Shown: positions 5,975 through 13,082 of the stretch, one piece after another
How the letters are laid out: each line of letters starts with the position of its first letter
Numbering within the stretch: the first letter of the stretch is position 1
From: CABHOJ01 sp965649545
GTDB taxonomy: Bacteria; Pseudomonadota; Gammaproteobacteria; Burkholderiales; Methylophilaceae
Reading direction: 5' to 3'
NCBI GenBank assembly: GCA_965649545.1
Contig: CBFGLF010000035.1
Span: 1 to 15,167 of the forward strand
DNA length: 15,167 nucleotides
Made by a program: the position numbers and the translations under genes
The notes under the pieces: model-generated
Told to the model about the DNA's origin: nothing
Database searches by the model: none
The model's input: only the letters and a program-made list of their open reading frames with translations

Positions 5975-5991
5975 CAGCCACCATGTGGCTG
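5975..5991 (-). terminator. hairpin directly after ilvA, no U-tract
   Basis: CAGCCAC (5975-5981) and GTGGCTG (5985-5991) form a perfect 7-bp stem with a 3-base loop, one base beyond the ilvA stop codon. No run of Ts follows on the minus strand, so it is either a weak terminator or an mRNA 3'-end protecting hairpin. Confidence 0.4.
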
Positions 5992-5992
5992 T

Positions 5993-7504
5993 TCAGCCCA
6001 AAAATAGCCGATAGGCCGGGTTGTCGCTCTCGTCCCAGTAGGGGTAACCCAGGTTGTCGAGGAAGGCCTTGAACGCGACCTTGTCCGCTGGCGGTACCTG
6101 CATGCCCACCAGCACGCGACCGTAATCGGCACCATGGTTGCGATAATGGAACAGGCTGATGTTCCAGTCGTGACCCATGGTGTCGAGGAACTTCATCAAA
6201 GCCCCCGGCTTTTCAGGGAATTCGAAGCGGTACAACTGCTCGTGCTCGGCCTGCGGCGCATGGCCACCCACCAGATGCCGCAGGTGCAGTTTCGCGACTT
6301 CGTTGTCGGTGAGGTCGAGCGCCCCTAGTCCCTGCGTCTGCAGCATCTGCACCAGGCGGCTGGATTCGTTGCGGTCATGGATCGCGACACCCACGAAGAT
6401 GTGGGCTTGCTTGGGATCCGAATAGCGGTAATTGAATTCGGTGATGCTCCGATCGCCGAGCAGTCGGCAGAACTTCTTGAACGAGCCCGGCACTTCAGGG
6501 ATGGTGACCGCCATCACCGCTTCGCGCTTCTCACCGATCTCGGCGCGTTCGGCGACGAAGCGCAAACGATCGAAATTCATGTTGGCACCGGAAGCGATAC
6601 CGACCAGCGTCTTCCCCTGGGTCCGGTTGCGTTTGACGTATTCCTTCAGACCGGCGACAGCGAGGGCGCCAGCAGGCTCCAGGATGGAGCGGGTGTCTTC
6701 GAACACATCCTTGATCGCGGCGCAGATGGCGTCGTTATCGACCAGGATCATCTCATCGACGTATTCCTTGGCCAGCGCCAGAGTATGGACCCCGACCTGC
6801 TTCACGGCGGCTCCGTCGGCAAACAGCCCGACCTGCTCCAGCATGACGCGTTCACCCTTCTTCAAGGATTGCGCCATGGCGTCGGCGTCGGCGGCCTCGA
6901 CGCCGATCACCTTGATCTCGGGGCGGACCTGCTTGACGTAGGCGGCGATACCGGCGATCAAGCCGCCTCCACCGACACAGCAGAAGATGGCCTCGATCGG
7001 TTCGTGATAATCGTCGAGGATCTCCATCGCGATGGTGCCCTGACCGGCGATGACATCGGGGTCGTCATAGGGATGGACGAAGGTGAGGCCCTGCGATTTC
7101 TCCAGTTCCAGCGCGTGGACATAGGCGTCGGAGTAAGAGTCTCCGAACAGTACGACCTCGGAGCCACGGCTACGCACGGCATCGATCTTGATCAGAGGGG
7201 TGGTGGTCGGCATGACGATCACTGCACGGCAGCCAAGTTTCTGGGCCGCCAGGGCGACGCCTTGTGCATGGTTGCCGGCGGATGCTGCGATGACCCCACG
7301 ATCCAGTGCCTCCTGGGAAAGATGGGCCATCTTGTTGTAGGCGCCGCGCAGTTTGAATGAAAAGACCGGTTGGGTGTCCTCACGCTTGAGCAGGATCTTG
7401 TTACCCAGACGCGCAGAAAGGTTCGGCTGGATCTCCAGCGCGGTCCTCTCAGCAACATCATAGACGCGGGCCGTGCGGATTTTTTCCAGGTAGTCGTTTT
7501 TCAT
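5993..7504 (-). CDS. ilvA: threonine ammonia-lyase (threonine deaminase), biosynthetic
   Basis: A 503-residue cytoplasmic enzyme that turns L-threonine into 2-oxobutanoate and ammonia, the first step towards isoleucine. The PLP fold covers about 1-320. The PLP lysine is K51 in SFKLRGAYNK, SAGNHAQGVA is at 75-84, the phosphate-binding loop VGGGGL is at 177-182, and the ASGANMNFDRLR segment is at 304-315. Two ACT-like regulatory domains follow, about 328-400 and 425-500 (the second with YRFEFPEKPGALMKFLDTM), so it is the long, allosterically controlled form inhibited by isoleucine, not the short catabolic TdcB type. Length agrees with E. coli IlvA (514). The ATG at 7502-7504 has no recognisable Shine-Dalgarno sequence. 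It diverges from rpiA over 70 bp. Confidence 0.96.
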   Translation of the reverse strand: MKNDYLEKIRTARVYDVAERTALEIQPNLSARLGNKILLKREDTQPVFSFKLRGAYNKMAHLSQEALDRGVIAASAGNHAQGVALAAQKLGCRAVIVMPTTTPLIKIDAVRSRGSEVVLFGDSYSDAYVHALELEKSQGLTFVHPYDDPDVIAGQGTIAMEILDDYHEPIEAIFCCVGGGGLIAGIAAYVKQVRPEIKVIGVEAADADAMAQSLKKGERVMLEQVGLFADGAAVKQVGVHTLALAKEYVDEMILVDNDAICAAIKDVFEDTRSILEPAGALAVAGLKEYVKRNRTQGKTLVGIASGANMNFDRLRFVAERAEIGEKREAVMAVTIPEVPGSFKKFCRLLGDRSITEFNYRYSDPKQAHIFVGVAIHDRNESSRLVQMLQTQGLGALDLTDNEVAKLHLRHLVGGHAPQAEHEQLYRFEFPEKPGALMKFLDTMGHDWNISLFHYRNHGADYGRVLVGMQVPPADKVAFKAFLDNLGYPYWDESDNPAYRLFLG

Positions 7505-7574
7505 TTAGCGGTTCGGGGGTGTATCATTCAAAATTGCTCTCGATTATAAAGAAAACGTAAGGATTAAAGTAAAA
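7505..7574. promoter_or_regulatory. ilvA-rpiA divergent promoter region
   Basis: The 70 bp gap holds overlapping -10-like hexamers on both strands: TATAAA at 7545-7550 on plus for rpiA and TATAAT (7543-7548) on minus for ilvA. Neither has a good -35 at 16-18 bp. The rpiA ribosome site AAGGA lies at 7559-7563, somewhat far from the ATG at 7575. If both -10s are real the promoters would exclude one another. Confidence 0.35.
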
Positions 7575-8231
7575 ATGGCAACACAAGACGAATTAAAACA
7601 ACAAGTAGCAGAAGCTGCTATCGCCTATGTCAAGAGTGGCATCATCGGTGTCGGCACCGGGTCCACCGCCAACTATTTCATCGACGCGCTAGCCAAGGTC
7701 AAAGGCAAGATCGACGGCGCTGTCGCCAGCTCGGAAGCCACGGCAGAGCGCCTGCGCAGCCACGGTATCAAGGTCTATGACATGAACCAGGTCGACAGCC
7801 TCGACATTTATGTCGACGGTGCCGACGAGATCACTGAGCATATGCACATGCTGAAGGGCGGCGGCGGTGCGCTGACCCGTGAAAAGATCGTCGCGGCAGT
7901 CGCCAGATCGTTCATCTGCATCTGTGACCAGAGCAAGTTGGTGCCGGTGTTAGGCGCGTTCCCACTGCCGGTGGAAGTGATTCCGATGGCGCAAGCCCAA
8001 GTGGCGCGTGCCCTGGTGGCGATGGGCGGCCAACCCAAGTTGCGTGATTTCACCACCGATAACGGCAACAAGATCCTGGATGTGTCCGGCCTCAAGATCG
8101 TCGATCCGGTCGCGACCGAAGCCCAAATCAACCAGATCGTGGGCGTCGTCACCAACGGCCTGTTCGCGGCACGTCCGGCCGATGTCTTGTTGCTGGCCAC
8201 GCAAGATGGGGTCAAGACTTACAAGCGTTGA
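7575..8231 (+). CDS. rpiA: ribose-5-phosphate isomerase A
   Basis: A 218-residue cytoplasmic enzyme that interconverts ribose-5-phosphate and ribulose-5-phosphate in the pentose phosphate pathway. Motifs match the E. coli enzyme (219 residues) almost position for position: GVGTGSTANYF at 25-35 for phosphate binding, DGADEI at 81-86 with the active-site aspartates D81 and D84, and KGGGGALTREK at 94-104 with K94 and the catalytic base E103. The start ATG at 7575 follows AAGGA. The first gene of a plus-strand run, it is followed after 95 bp by phoU. No terminator is seen between them, so partial read-through is possible. Confidence 0.97.
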   Translation: MATQDELKQQVAEAAIAYVKSGIIGVGTGSTANYFIDALAKVKGKIDGAVASSEATAERLRSHGIKVYDMNQVDSLDIYVDGADEITEHMHMLKGGGGALTREKIVAAVARSFICICDQSKLVPVLGAFPLPVEVIPMAQAQVARALVAMGGQPKLRDFTTDNGNKILDVSGLKIVDPVATEAQINQIVGVVTNGLFAARPADVLLLATQDGVKTYKR

Positions 8232-8283
8232 TAGGCTGCAGTAAAAAGAACCAGCCAAGTACATGAAAATGTCACAATCGGAT

Positions 8284-8302
8284 GTTAGTCTGAAAGACTG
8301 AC
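8284..8302 (+). promoter_or_regulatory. hairpin in the phoU 5' leader
   Basis: GTTAGTCT (8284-8291) and AGACTGAC (8295-8302) pair over 8 bp, one of them G-U, around a GAA triloop. The stem ends 12 bases before the phoU ribosome site AAGGA (8315-8319). No U-tract follows, so it is not a terminator for rpiA. Confidence 0.4.
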
Positions 8303-8326
8303 ACAAAAGCGTTAAAGGACTGCGTG

Positions 8327-9034
8327 ATGCAATTTGAACATACCTACAAGCAATACGATGCCGAACTGGAATCCGTCCGCGCCAAGGTGCTGCAGATGGG
8401 CGGCCTGGTCGAGCAACAGATCGTCAACGCCCTCGACGCGCTGGTCAACGCCAATGCCAAACTCGCTGACGATGTCGTCTCCAACGATCACCGCGTGAAT
8501 GCGCTGGAAGTCCAGGTGGATGAGGATTGCAGTCACATCATCGCAAGACGCCAGCCCGCAGCCGGCGACCTGCGCATGATCATGATGGTGGTCAAGACCA
8601 TCACCGACCTTGAGCGTATCGGCGACGAAGCCACCAAGATCGCCCGTGTCGCCCAGAAGATCTATGAATCCGACCGCATGTACACCCCGCGTTTCAACGA
8701 GATCAAGACCATGGTCGGTCTGGTGCGCGAGATGCTGCGCACTTCGCTCGATGCCTTCGCCCGTCTCGATGTCAGCAAGACCGTGGATGTCGCCAAGCAG
8801 GACGAGCAGGTGGACGAACAGTTCCGTGCCGCCATGCGCCAGCTCATCACCTTCATGCTGGAAGATCCACGTACCATCTCCATGTCTCTGGAAGTGCTGT
8901 TCGTCGCCAAGGCGATCGAGCGGATCGGCGACCATGCCAAGAACATCGCGGAATACGTGGTCTACATGGTCAAGGGCAAGGATGTGCGTCATACTACTGT
9001 GCAGGAAATGGAACGCGAAACACTGCAACCATAG
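8327..9034 (+). CDS. phoU: phosphate signalling protein PhoU
   Basis: A 235-residue cytoplasmic protein made of two three-helix bundles. PhoU links the PstSCAB phosphate transporter to the PhoR-PhoB sensor pair and keeps the Pho regulon off when phosphate is plentiful. The two repeats each carry the metal-binding family signature: DLERIGDEATKIA at 94-106 and AIERIGDHAKNIA at 196-208. Length matches the family (about 235-240). Start choice: GTG at 8324 and ATG at 8327 are adjacent and in frame. AAGGA at 8315-8319 is seven bases from the ATG and only four from the GTG, so ATG is preferred. There is no pst transporter or phoB/phoR in view. It instead precedes ppx by 33 bp in a likely operon. Confidence 0.95.
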   Translation: MQFEHTYKQYDAELESVRAKVLQMGGLVEQQIVNALDALVNANAKLADDVVSNDHRVNALEVQVDEDCSHIIARRQPAAGDLRMIMMVVKTITDLERIGDEATKIARVAQKIYESDRMYTPRFNEIKTMVGLVREMLRTSLDAFARLDVSKTVDVAKQDEQVDEQFRAAMRQLITFMLEDPRTISMSLEVLFVAKAIERIGDHAKNIAEYVVYMVKGKDVRHTTVQEMERETLQP

Positions 9035-9051
9035 GTGTCAAACAGTAGTAT
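8991..9051 (+). repeat. 10-bp inverted repeat spanning the phoU stop, ending before the ppx ribosome site
   Basis: ATACTACTGT (8991-9000) is the exact reverse complement of ACAGTAGTAT (9042-9051). The 41 bases between include the phoU stop codon (9032-9034). The right arm ends five bases ahead of the ppx ribosome site AAAGG (9057-9061). It may be an mRNA structure affecting ppx translation, or coincidence. Confidence 0.4.
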
Positions 9052-9067
9052 TCGTTAAAGGTCGGTT

Positions 9068-10561
9068 TTGGCTGACAAAAACCCCGTCTTCCCTGAGATT
9101 GCCGCAGTCGATCTTGGCTCCAACAGTTTCAGGTTGCAACTTGCCCGTGTCGTCGATGATCAGTTGATCTTCCATGATTCCTTGCGCGAAGCCGTACGGC
9201 TGGGCGCAGGACTGGGCAAGGATAAGCAGCTCGATGCCGATGCACAGAAACGGGCGATCGATTGCCTCAAGCGTTTCGGCGAGCGCTTGCGTGGTTTACC
9301 TCCGCAAGCCGTTCGTGCCGTCGCCACCAATACCTTCCGTGTCGCCAAGAATTCCGCGCAGCTCCTGCAGCAAGCGCAGGAGGCCTTGGGATTCCCCATC
9401 GAGATCATCGCCGGGCGCGAAGAGGCGCGCATGATCTTCGTCGGCGTCAGTCACGACTTACCGCCGGCCACGCACAAACGTCTCGTCATCGATATCGGCG
9501 GGGGGTCCACCGAATTCATCATCGGCCAGGGGTATGCGCCCATCGAGATGGAGAGTCTGTACATGGGCTGCGTCAGTTTCAGCCTCAAGTACTTCCCCGA
9601 TGGCAAGATCACTGAAGCCAGCCTGGAAAAGGCCCACATCGCTGCCGCCAGCGAGATCCAGAACATCCGCAAGAATTTCATCGCCGGCCATTGGCAGGAG
9701 GCGGTCGGCTCCTCGGGCACGGCACGCGCCTTGGGCGAGATCATGCGTCTTAATGGCTTGAGCGACGGCGAGATCACCCGGGAGGGGCTCTGGAAGCTGC
9801 GGGAATGGCTGCTGGCTGCCAAGGATGCCAGAAAGCTGGAGCTCGCAGGATTGAGTGCGGACCGGGCCACGGTATTACCCGGCGGCTTGACCATCATGCT
9901 CGCGGCGTTCGAGTCCCTGGGTATCGAGCGCATGACGACCGCGACCAGCGCATTGCGCGAAGGTGTCCTTTACGAGTTACTGGGCCGTATGCATCACCAG
10001 GATACACGCGAGGCGACCGTCTCGCAGTTCATGCGGCGTTACCAGGTCGACGAGAAACAATGCGCGCGGGTCGAGCAATTGGCTTTCGCCCTGTTGGAAC
10101 AGGTCAAGCATGGGTTGCACATGGATGTCGAGGCCGTACAGCAATACCTGGGTTGGGCCGCAGACCTGCATGAGATCGGTATCACGATCGCCCACAGCGG
10201 CTACCACAAGCATTCCGCTTACATCGTGGAGAACGCGGATATGCCCGGCTTTTCGCGCATGGAGCAATCGACGCTAGGGCTGCTGGTACGCGCCCAGCGC
10301 CGCTCACTGACCAAGGTGAGCCTGCCTGCCCTCGATGACGACCGCTGTGTGATGATCCTGATCCTGCGGCTGGCGATCCTGTTCAACCGCAATCGTCTGG
10401 ACGAACACTGTCCGCCGCTGGGCCTGACCTGGAACAGCAAAGGCTTCAGGCTCGAGGTGGAATCGGGGTGGCTGGAGGCTAACCCGCTGACCCAAGCGGA
10501 ATTGAACAATGAAGTGGGATACTGGAAAGAGGCCGGGATCGAGCTGCAATTACTGGGCTGA
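9068..10561 (+). CDS. ppx: exopolyphosphatase (Ppx/GppA family)
   Basis: A 497-residue cytoplasmic enzyme that removes terminal phosphates from polyphosphate; Ppx/GppA relatives may also act on pppGpp. The N-terminal actin-like domain shows AAVDLGSNSFRLQLARV at 12-28, GREEARMIF at 116-124, the phosphate loop DIGGGSTEFIIG at 142-153, and GLSADRATVLPGG at 261-273. The C-terminal HD-like helical domain has AADLHEIG at 364-371 and HSGYHKHS at 376-383. Length fits Ppx (about 500). The gene starts with TTG at 9068-9070: AAAGG six bases ahead supports it, and there is no ATG or GTG near that would keep the DLGSNSFRL block. It is 33 bp after phoU and 5 bp from the convergent ppk. Ppx and GppA cannot be separated with certainty by eye; the ppk neighbour favours Ppx. 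Confidence 0.92.
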   Translation: MADKNPVFPEIAAVDLGSNSFRLQLARVVDDQLIFHDSLREAVRLGAGLGKDKQLDADAQKRAIDCLKRFGERLRGLPPQAVRAVATNTFRVAKNSAQLLQQAQEALGFPIEIIAGREEARMIFVGVSHDLPPATHKRLVIDIGGGSTEFIIGQGYAPIEMESLYMGCVSFSLKYFPDGKITEASLEKAHIAAASEIQNIRKNFIAGHWQEAVGSSGTARALGEIMRLNGLSDGEITREGLWKLREWLLAAKDARKLELAGLSADRATVLPGGLTIMLAAFESLGIERMTTATSALREGVLYELLGRMHHQDTREATVSQFMRRYQVDEKQCARVEQLAFALLEQVKHGLHMDVEAVQQYLGWAADLHEIGITIAHSGYHKHSAYIVENADMPGFSRMEQSTLGLLVRAQRRSLTKVSLPALDDDRCVMILILRLAILFNRNRLDEHCPPLGLTWNSKGFRLEVESGWLEANPLTQAELNNEVGYWKEAGIELQLLG

Positions 10562-10566
10562 ACCGC

Positions 10567-12654
10567 TTAATTCTCCAGCGGCAAGTCTTGCCCGTACTCC
10601 ACTGCCAGATGCGTCTGTGCACAGAAATGGTTGCCGCGTCGCGCTGGCCTCAACCGGTAGCTGCTGTCCGGTAGCATCTCCCACGCATTCACGTTGTCTT
10701 TCAGGTAAGGCTCCAGGCCCTCCTTGAAGATACGCTTCTTGAGTTTATCGTCCAGCACCGGGAAACATACCTCGATCCGCCGGAAGAAATTGCGGTACAT
10801 CCAGTCTGCACTCGACAGGTAGAGATTCTCTTCGCGATTGTGATAGAAGTAGAAGATGCGGGAATGCTCCAGAAAGCGCCCGACGATGGAGACCACCCGA
10901 ATATTCTCCGATACACCCGGGATGCCGGGCCGCAACGCGCAAACGCCTCGCACGATCAACTCGATCTGCACGCCGGCACTGGACGCGTCGTACAAGGCGC
11001 GAATGATGTCAGGATCCAGCAACGCATTCATCTTGGCGACGATGCGCGCCTTCTTGCCGGAACGCGCCAACTCGGCTTCCTGATTGATCGCCTTGATCAC
11101 ACGCTGATGCAAGGTGAAGGGCGATTGCCACAGATGGCGTAACTTGCTCGCCTTGCCGAGACCAGTGAGCTGCGCGAACACATCGTTGACGTCTTCGCAG
11201 ATATCGTCGCGACAGGTGAGCAGGCCGAAGTCGGTGTAAAGGCGAGCGGTACGCGGATGGTAATTGCCCGTGGAAAGATGGACATAACGGCGCAGCTTGC
11301 CTTCTTCGCGCCGCACGACCATGGCCATCTTGGCATGGGTCTTGTGTCCCACCACCCCGTAGACCACATGAGCGCCTGCGGCTTCCAGCTTGGCTGCCCA
11401 GTTGATGTTGGCTTCCTCGTCGAAACGCGCCAGCAGTTCCACCACCACGGTCACTTCCTTGCCGCGCTGGGCGGCTTCGATCAAGGATTGCATCAATGTG
11501 GAATCGGCGCTGGTGCGGTAGAAGGTCTGCTTGATGGCCAGTACATCGGCGTCCATGGCGGCCTGCTGGATGAACTCGATGACCGGGTTGAACGACTGGA
11601 ACGGGTGATGCAACAGGATATCGCCCTTGCGGATGGCCTTGAACAGGTCCGGCTCCTTGACGATCTCCTTGGGCACACTGGGCGTGTAATGCGGGAATTT
11701 CAGGTCGGGACGATCTACCCAGTCCGGGATCTGCATGAGCCGCACCAGGTTGACCAGGCCGTTGACCTGGTAGAGGTCCTCCTGCGCCAAACCGAATTGA
11801 CCGAGCAGGAACGCCGACATCTCGGGCGAACAACTGTCGGCGACCTCAAGCCGAACGCCGTCACCATATTGGCGGTGCGAGAGTTCCCCTTGCAAGGCTA
11901 GGCGCAGATCCTTGGTGTCCTCGTCGTCCAGCGTCAGGTCGCTGTCGCGCGTGACACGGAACTGGTAGCAGCCTTTGACTTGCATGCCGGAGAACAGCTC
12001 ATCCACGTGGGCATGCAATATCGATGACAGGAAGACGAAGCCGTATTCACAACCGGAGATCTCGTCCGGCAGCCGGATCACGCGTGGCAAGGCGCGCGGC
12101 GCCTGGACGATCGCGACGCCGGAATTCCGGCCGAAGGCATCTTTCCCCTCGAGCTCCACCGCGAAATTCAGGCTCTTGTTGAGCACGCGCGGAAAAGGAT
12201 GAGCGGGATCGAGTCCGATCGGGGTCAGGATGGGCATTAGCTCGCGGAAGAAATACTCCTTGATCCACGCGCGTTGCTCGTCGTTCCAGTGTCCACGGCG
12301 CAGGAAGCGGATATTCTCTTCCGCGAGACGCGGCAACACGACATCGTTAAGGATGCTGTACTGGCGATCCACCAGTTCATGCGCCTCGGCGCTGACGCGG
12401 GCGAACACCTGCCGCGGCGGCATGCCGTCAGCGCCGGTGTAGGCCGAGTTGTACTTGATCTGTTCCTTGAGGCCAGCGACGCGCACCTCGAAGAACTCGT
12501 CCATGTTGCTGCTGAAGATGCACAGGAACTTCAAGCGTTCGAGCAGGGGCACGCGCTCGTCCTCGGCTTGTGCAAGCACACGCCGGTTGAACGCGAGGAT
12601 ACCGAGCTCGCGATTGATGAAATATTCGGGATTCAATTTGATGGAGGGCGGCAA
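10567..12654 (-). CDS. ppk1: polyphosphate kinase PPK1
   Basis: A 695-residue enzyme that builds polyphosphate from ATP by way of a phosphohistidine. The N domain starts FINRELGILAFNRRVLAQAEDERVPLLERLKFLCIFSSNMDEFFEVRVAG at 12-61. The catalytic C1/C2 domains (about 320-690) include HPFQSFNPVIEFIQQAA at 350-366, GHKTHAKMAMV at 436-446 with H440 as the probable phosphorylated histidine (E. coli H435), and HLSTGNYHPRTARLYTDFG at 459-477 with H459 (E. coli H454). Length matches E. coli PPK1 (688). The start is TTG at 12652-12654: the frame is closed by TAG at 12667-12669, no ATG or GTG lies between, and GAGG is placed seven or eight bases ahead. The ATG at 12657-12659 is out of frame. yggX lies 56 bp upstream on the same strand. 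Confidence 0.96.
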   Translation of the reverse strand: MPPSIKLNPEYFINRELGILAFNRRVLAQAEDERVPLLERLKFLCIFSSNMDEFFEVRVAGLKEQIKYNSAYTGADGMPPRQVFARVSAEAHELVDRQYSILNDVVLPRLAEENIRFLRRGHWNDEQRAWIKEYFFRELMPILTPIGLDPAHPFPRVLNKSLNFAVELEGKDAFGRNSGVAIVQAPRALPRVIRLPDEISGCEYGFVFLSSILHAHVDELFSGMQVKGCYQFRVTRDSDLTLDDEDTKDLRLALQGELSHRQYGDGVRLEVADSCSPEMSAFLLGQFGLAQEDLYQVNGLVNLVRLMQIPDWVDRPDLKFPHYTPSVPKEIVKEPDLFKAIRKGDILLHHPFQSFNPVIEFIQQAAMDADVLAIKQTFYRTSADSTLMQSLIEAAQRGKEVTVVVELLARFDEEANINWAAKLEAAGAHVVYGVVGHKTHAKMAMVVRREEGKLRRYVHLSTGNYHPRTARLYTDFGLLTCRDDICEDVNDVFAQLTGLGKASKLRHLWQSPFTLHQRVIKAINQEAELARSGKKARIVAKMNALLDPDIIRALYDASSAGVQIELIVRGVCALRPGIPGVSENIRVVSIVGRFLEHSRIFYFYHNREENLYLSSADWMYRNFFRRIEVCFPVLDDKLKKRIFKEGLEPYLKDNVNAWEMLPDSSYRLRPARRGNHFCAQTHLAVEYGQDLPLEN

Positions 12655-12669
12655 TTCATGACCTCGCTA

Positions 12670-12691
12670 CTATATGACCCGAATATGACAG
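12670..12691 (-). promoter_or_regulatory. Pho-box-like direct repeat upstream of ppk1
   Basis: On the minus strand CTGTCAT and GGGTCAT recur with an 11-base period, separated by ATTC and followed by ATAG. The consensus PhoB site has two CTGTCAT units 11 bases apart, so 12 of 14 unit bases match. The box ends 15 bases before the ppk1 TTG, which is close for a classical activating site. TATAGT (12669-12674), overlapping the second unit, could be a -10. Confidence 0.5.
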
Positions 12692-12710
12692 GTTGATGAA
12701 AATCCGGTGG

Positions 12711-12983
12711 CTAGGATTTGGGCGGTACATAGCCGGAGGCTGTATCCGCGCCGCCGCCGAAGAAGTAGGCTTGGGTCTGTTCCGCCAGGTATTTGCGTGC
12801 GGCAGGGTCGGCCAGGCTGAGGCGGTTCTCGTTGACCAGCATGGTCTGGTGTTTGATCCAGGCAGCCCAGGCTTCCTTGGAGACGCTTTCGTAGATGCGT
12901 TTGCCCAACTCACCAGGGTAGGGTGGGAAATCCAGACCTTCAGCTTCGTGACCTAGTTTGATGCAGTTGACGGTGCGTGCCAT
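12711..12983 (-). CDS. yggX: probable Fe(2+)-trafficking / oxidative damage protection protein
   Basis: A 90-residue protein matching the whole YggX family (usual length about 90). YggX proteins protect iron-sulfur enzymes from oxidants and are thought to help iron handling in the cytoplasm. The N-terminus MARTVNCIKLGHEAEGLDFPPYPGELGKRIYE carries the conserved Cys7 and the FPPYPGELG block. It continues with VSKEAWAAWIKHQTMLVNENRLSLADPAARKYLAEQ (34-69), all typical. The tail (FFGGGADTASGYVPPKS) is glycine-rich and divergent, as usual. The start ATG at 12981-12983 has a weak GAGA site. In the absence of a terminator after it, yggX may be co-transcribed with ppk1 56 bp downstream. Confidence 0.95.
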   Translation of the reverse strand: MARTVNCIKLGHEAEGLDFPPYPGELGKRIYESVSKEAWAAWIKHQTMLVNENRLSLADPAARKYLAEQTQAYFFGGGADTASGYVPPKS

Positions 12984-13020
12984 GATGATTCTCTATGTCG
13001 ATGACGAAAGCCACTATCAT

Positions 13021-13082
13021 AGCCTAAGCCGGCTGACAGAGCCTAGGTCATGGCCAGTTTAAGCGAGGTCGGGGCTTAGGCT
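13021..13082. repeat. 10-bp inverted repeat between the methyltransferase gene and yggX
   Basis: AGCCTAAGCC (13021-13030) and GGCTTAGGCT (13073-13082) are exact reverse complements with 42 bases between. A related palindromic piece, GCCTAGG, lies inside at 13041-13047. The right arm touches the methyltransferase stop codon, and the left arm sits next to a minus-strand TATGAT (about 13015-13020) that could be a yggX -10. Confidence 0.4.

Noticed and set aside
6377..7360. A 327-codon plus-strand open frame opposite ilvA
   Set aside because: Wholly inside ilvA, which is well supported. The antisense protein is rich in D, H and G without any family pattern.
8270..8287. Pho-box-like TGTCA...TGTTA ahead of phoU
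   Set aside because: The repeats are 13 bases apart instead of 11 and the second unit matches poorly.
8324..8326. GTG as the phoU start codon
   Set aside because: The AAGGA site is only four bases from the GTG and seven from the ATG at 8327. The extra residue adds nothing; the two cannot be fully separated by eye.
8312..9028. A 238-codon minus-strand open frame covering phoU
   Set aside because: Complete antisense shadow of phoU, which has both ERIGD signatures. The antisense product is a histidine/aspartate-rich string typical of such shadows.
11009..11833. A 274-codon minus-strand frame overlapping ppk1 in another frame
   Set aside because: ppk1 contains its catalytic motifs across the same bases. 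The alternative product is an arginine/glycine/alanine-rich out-of-frame string.
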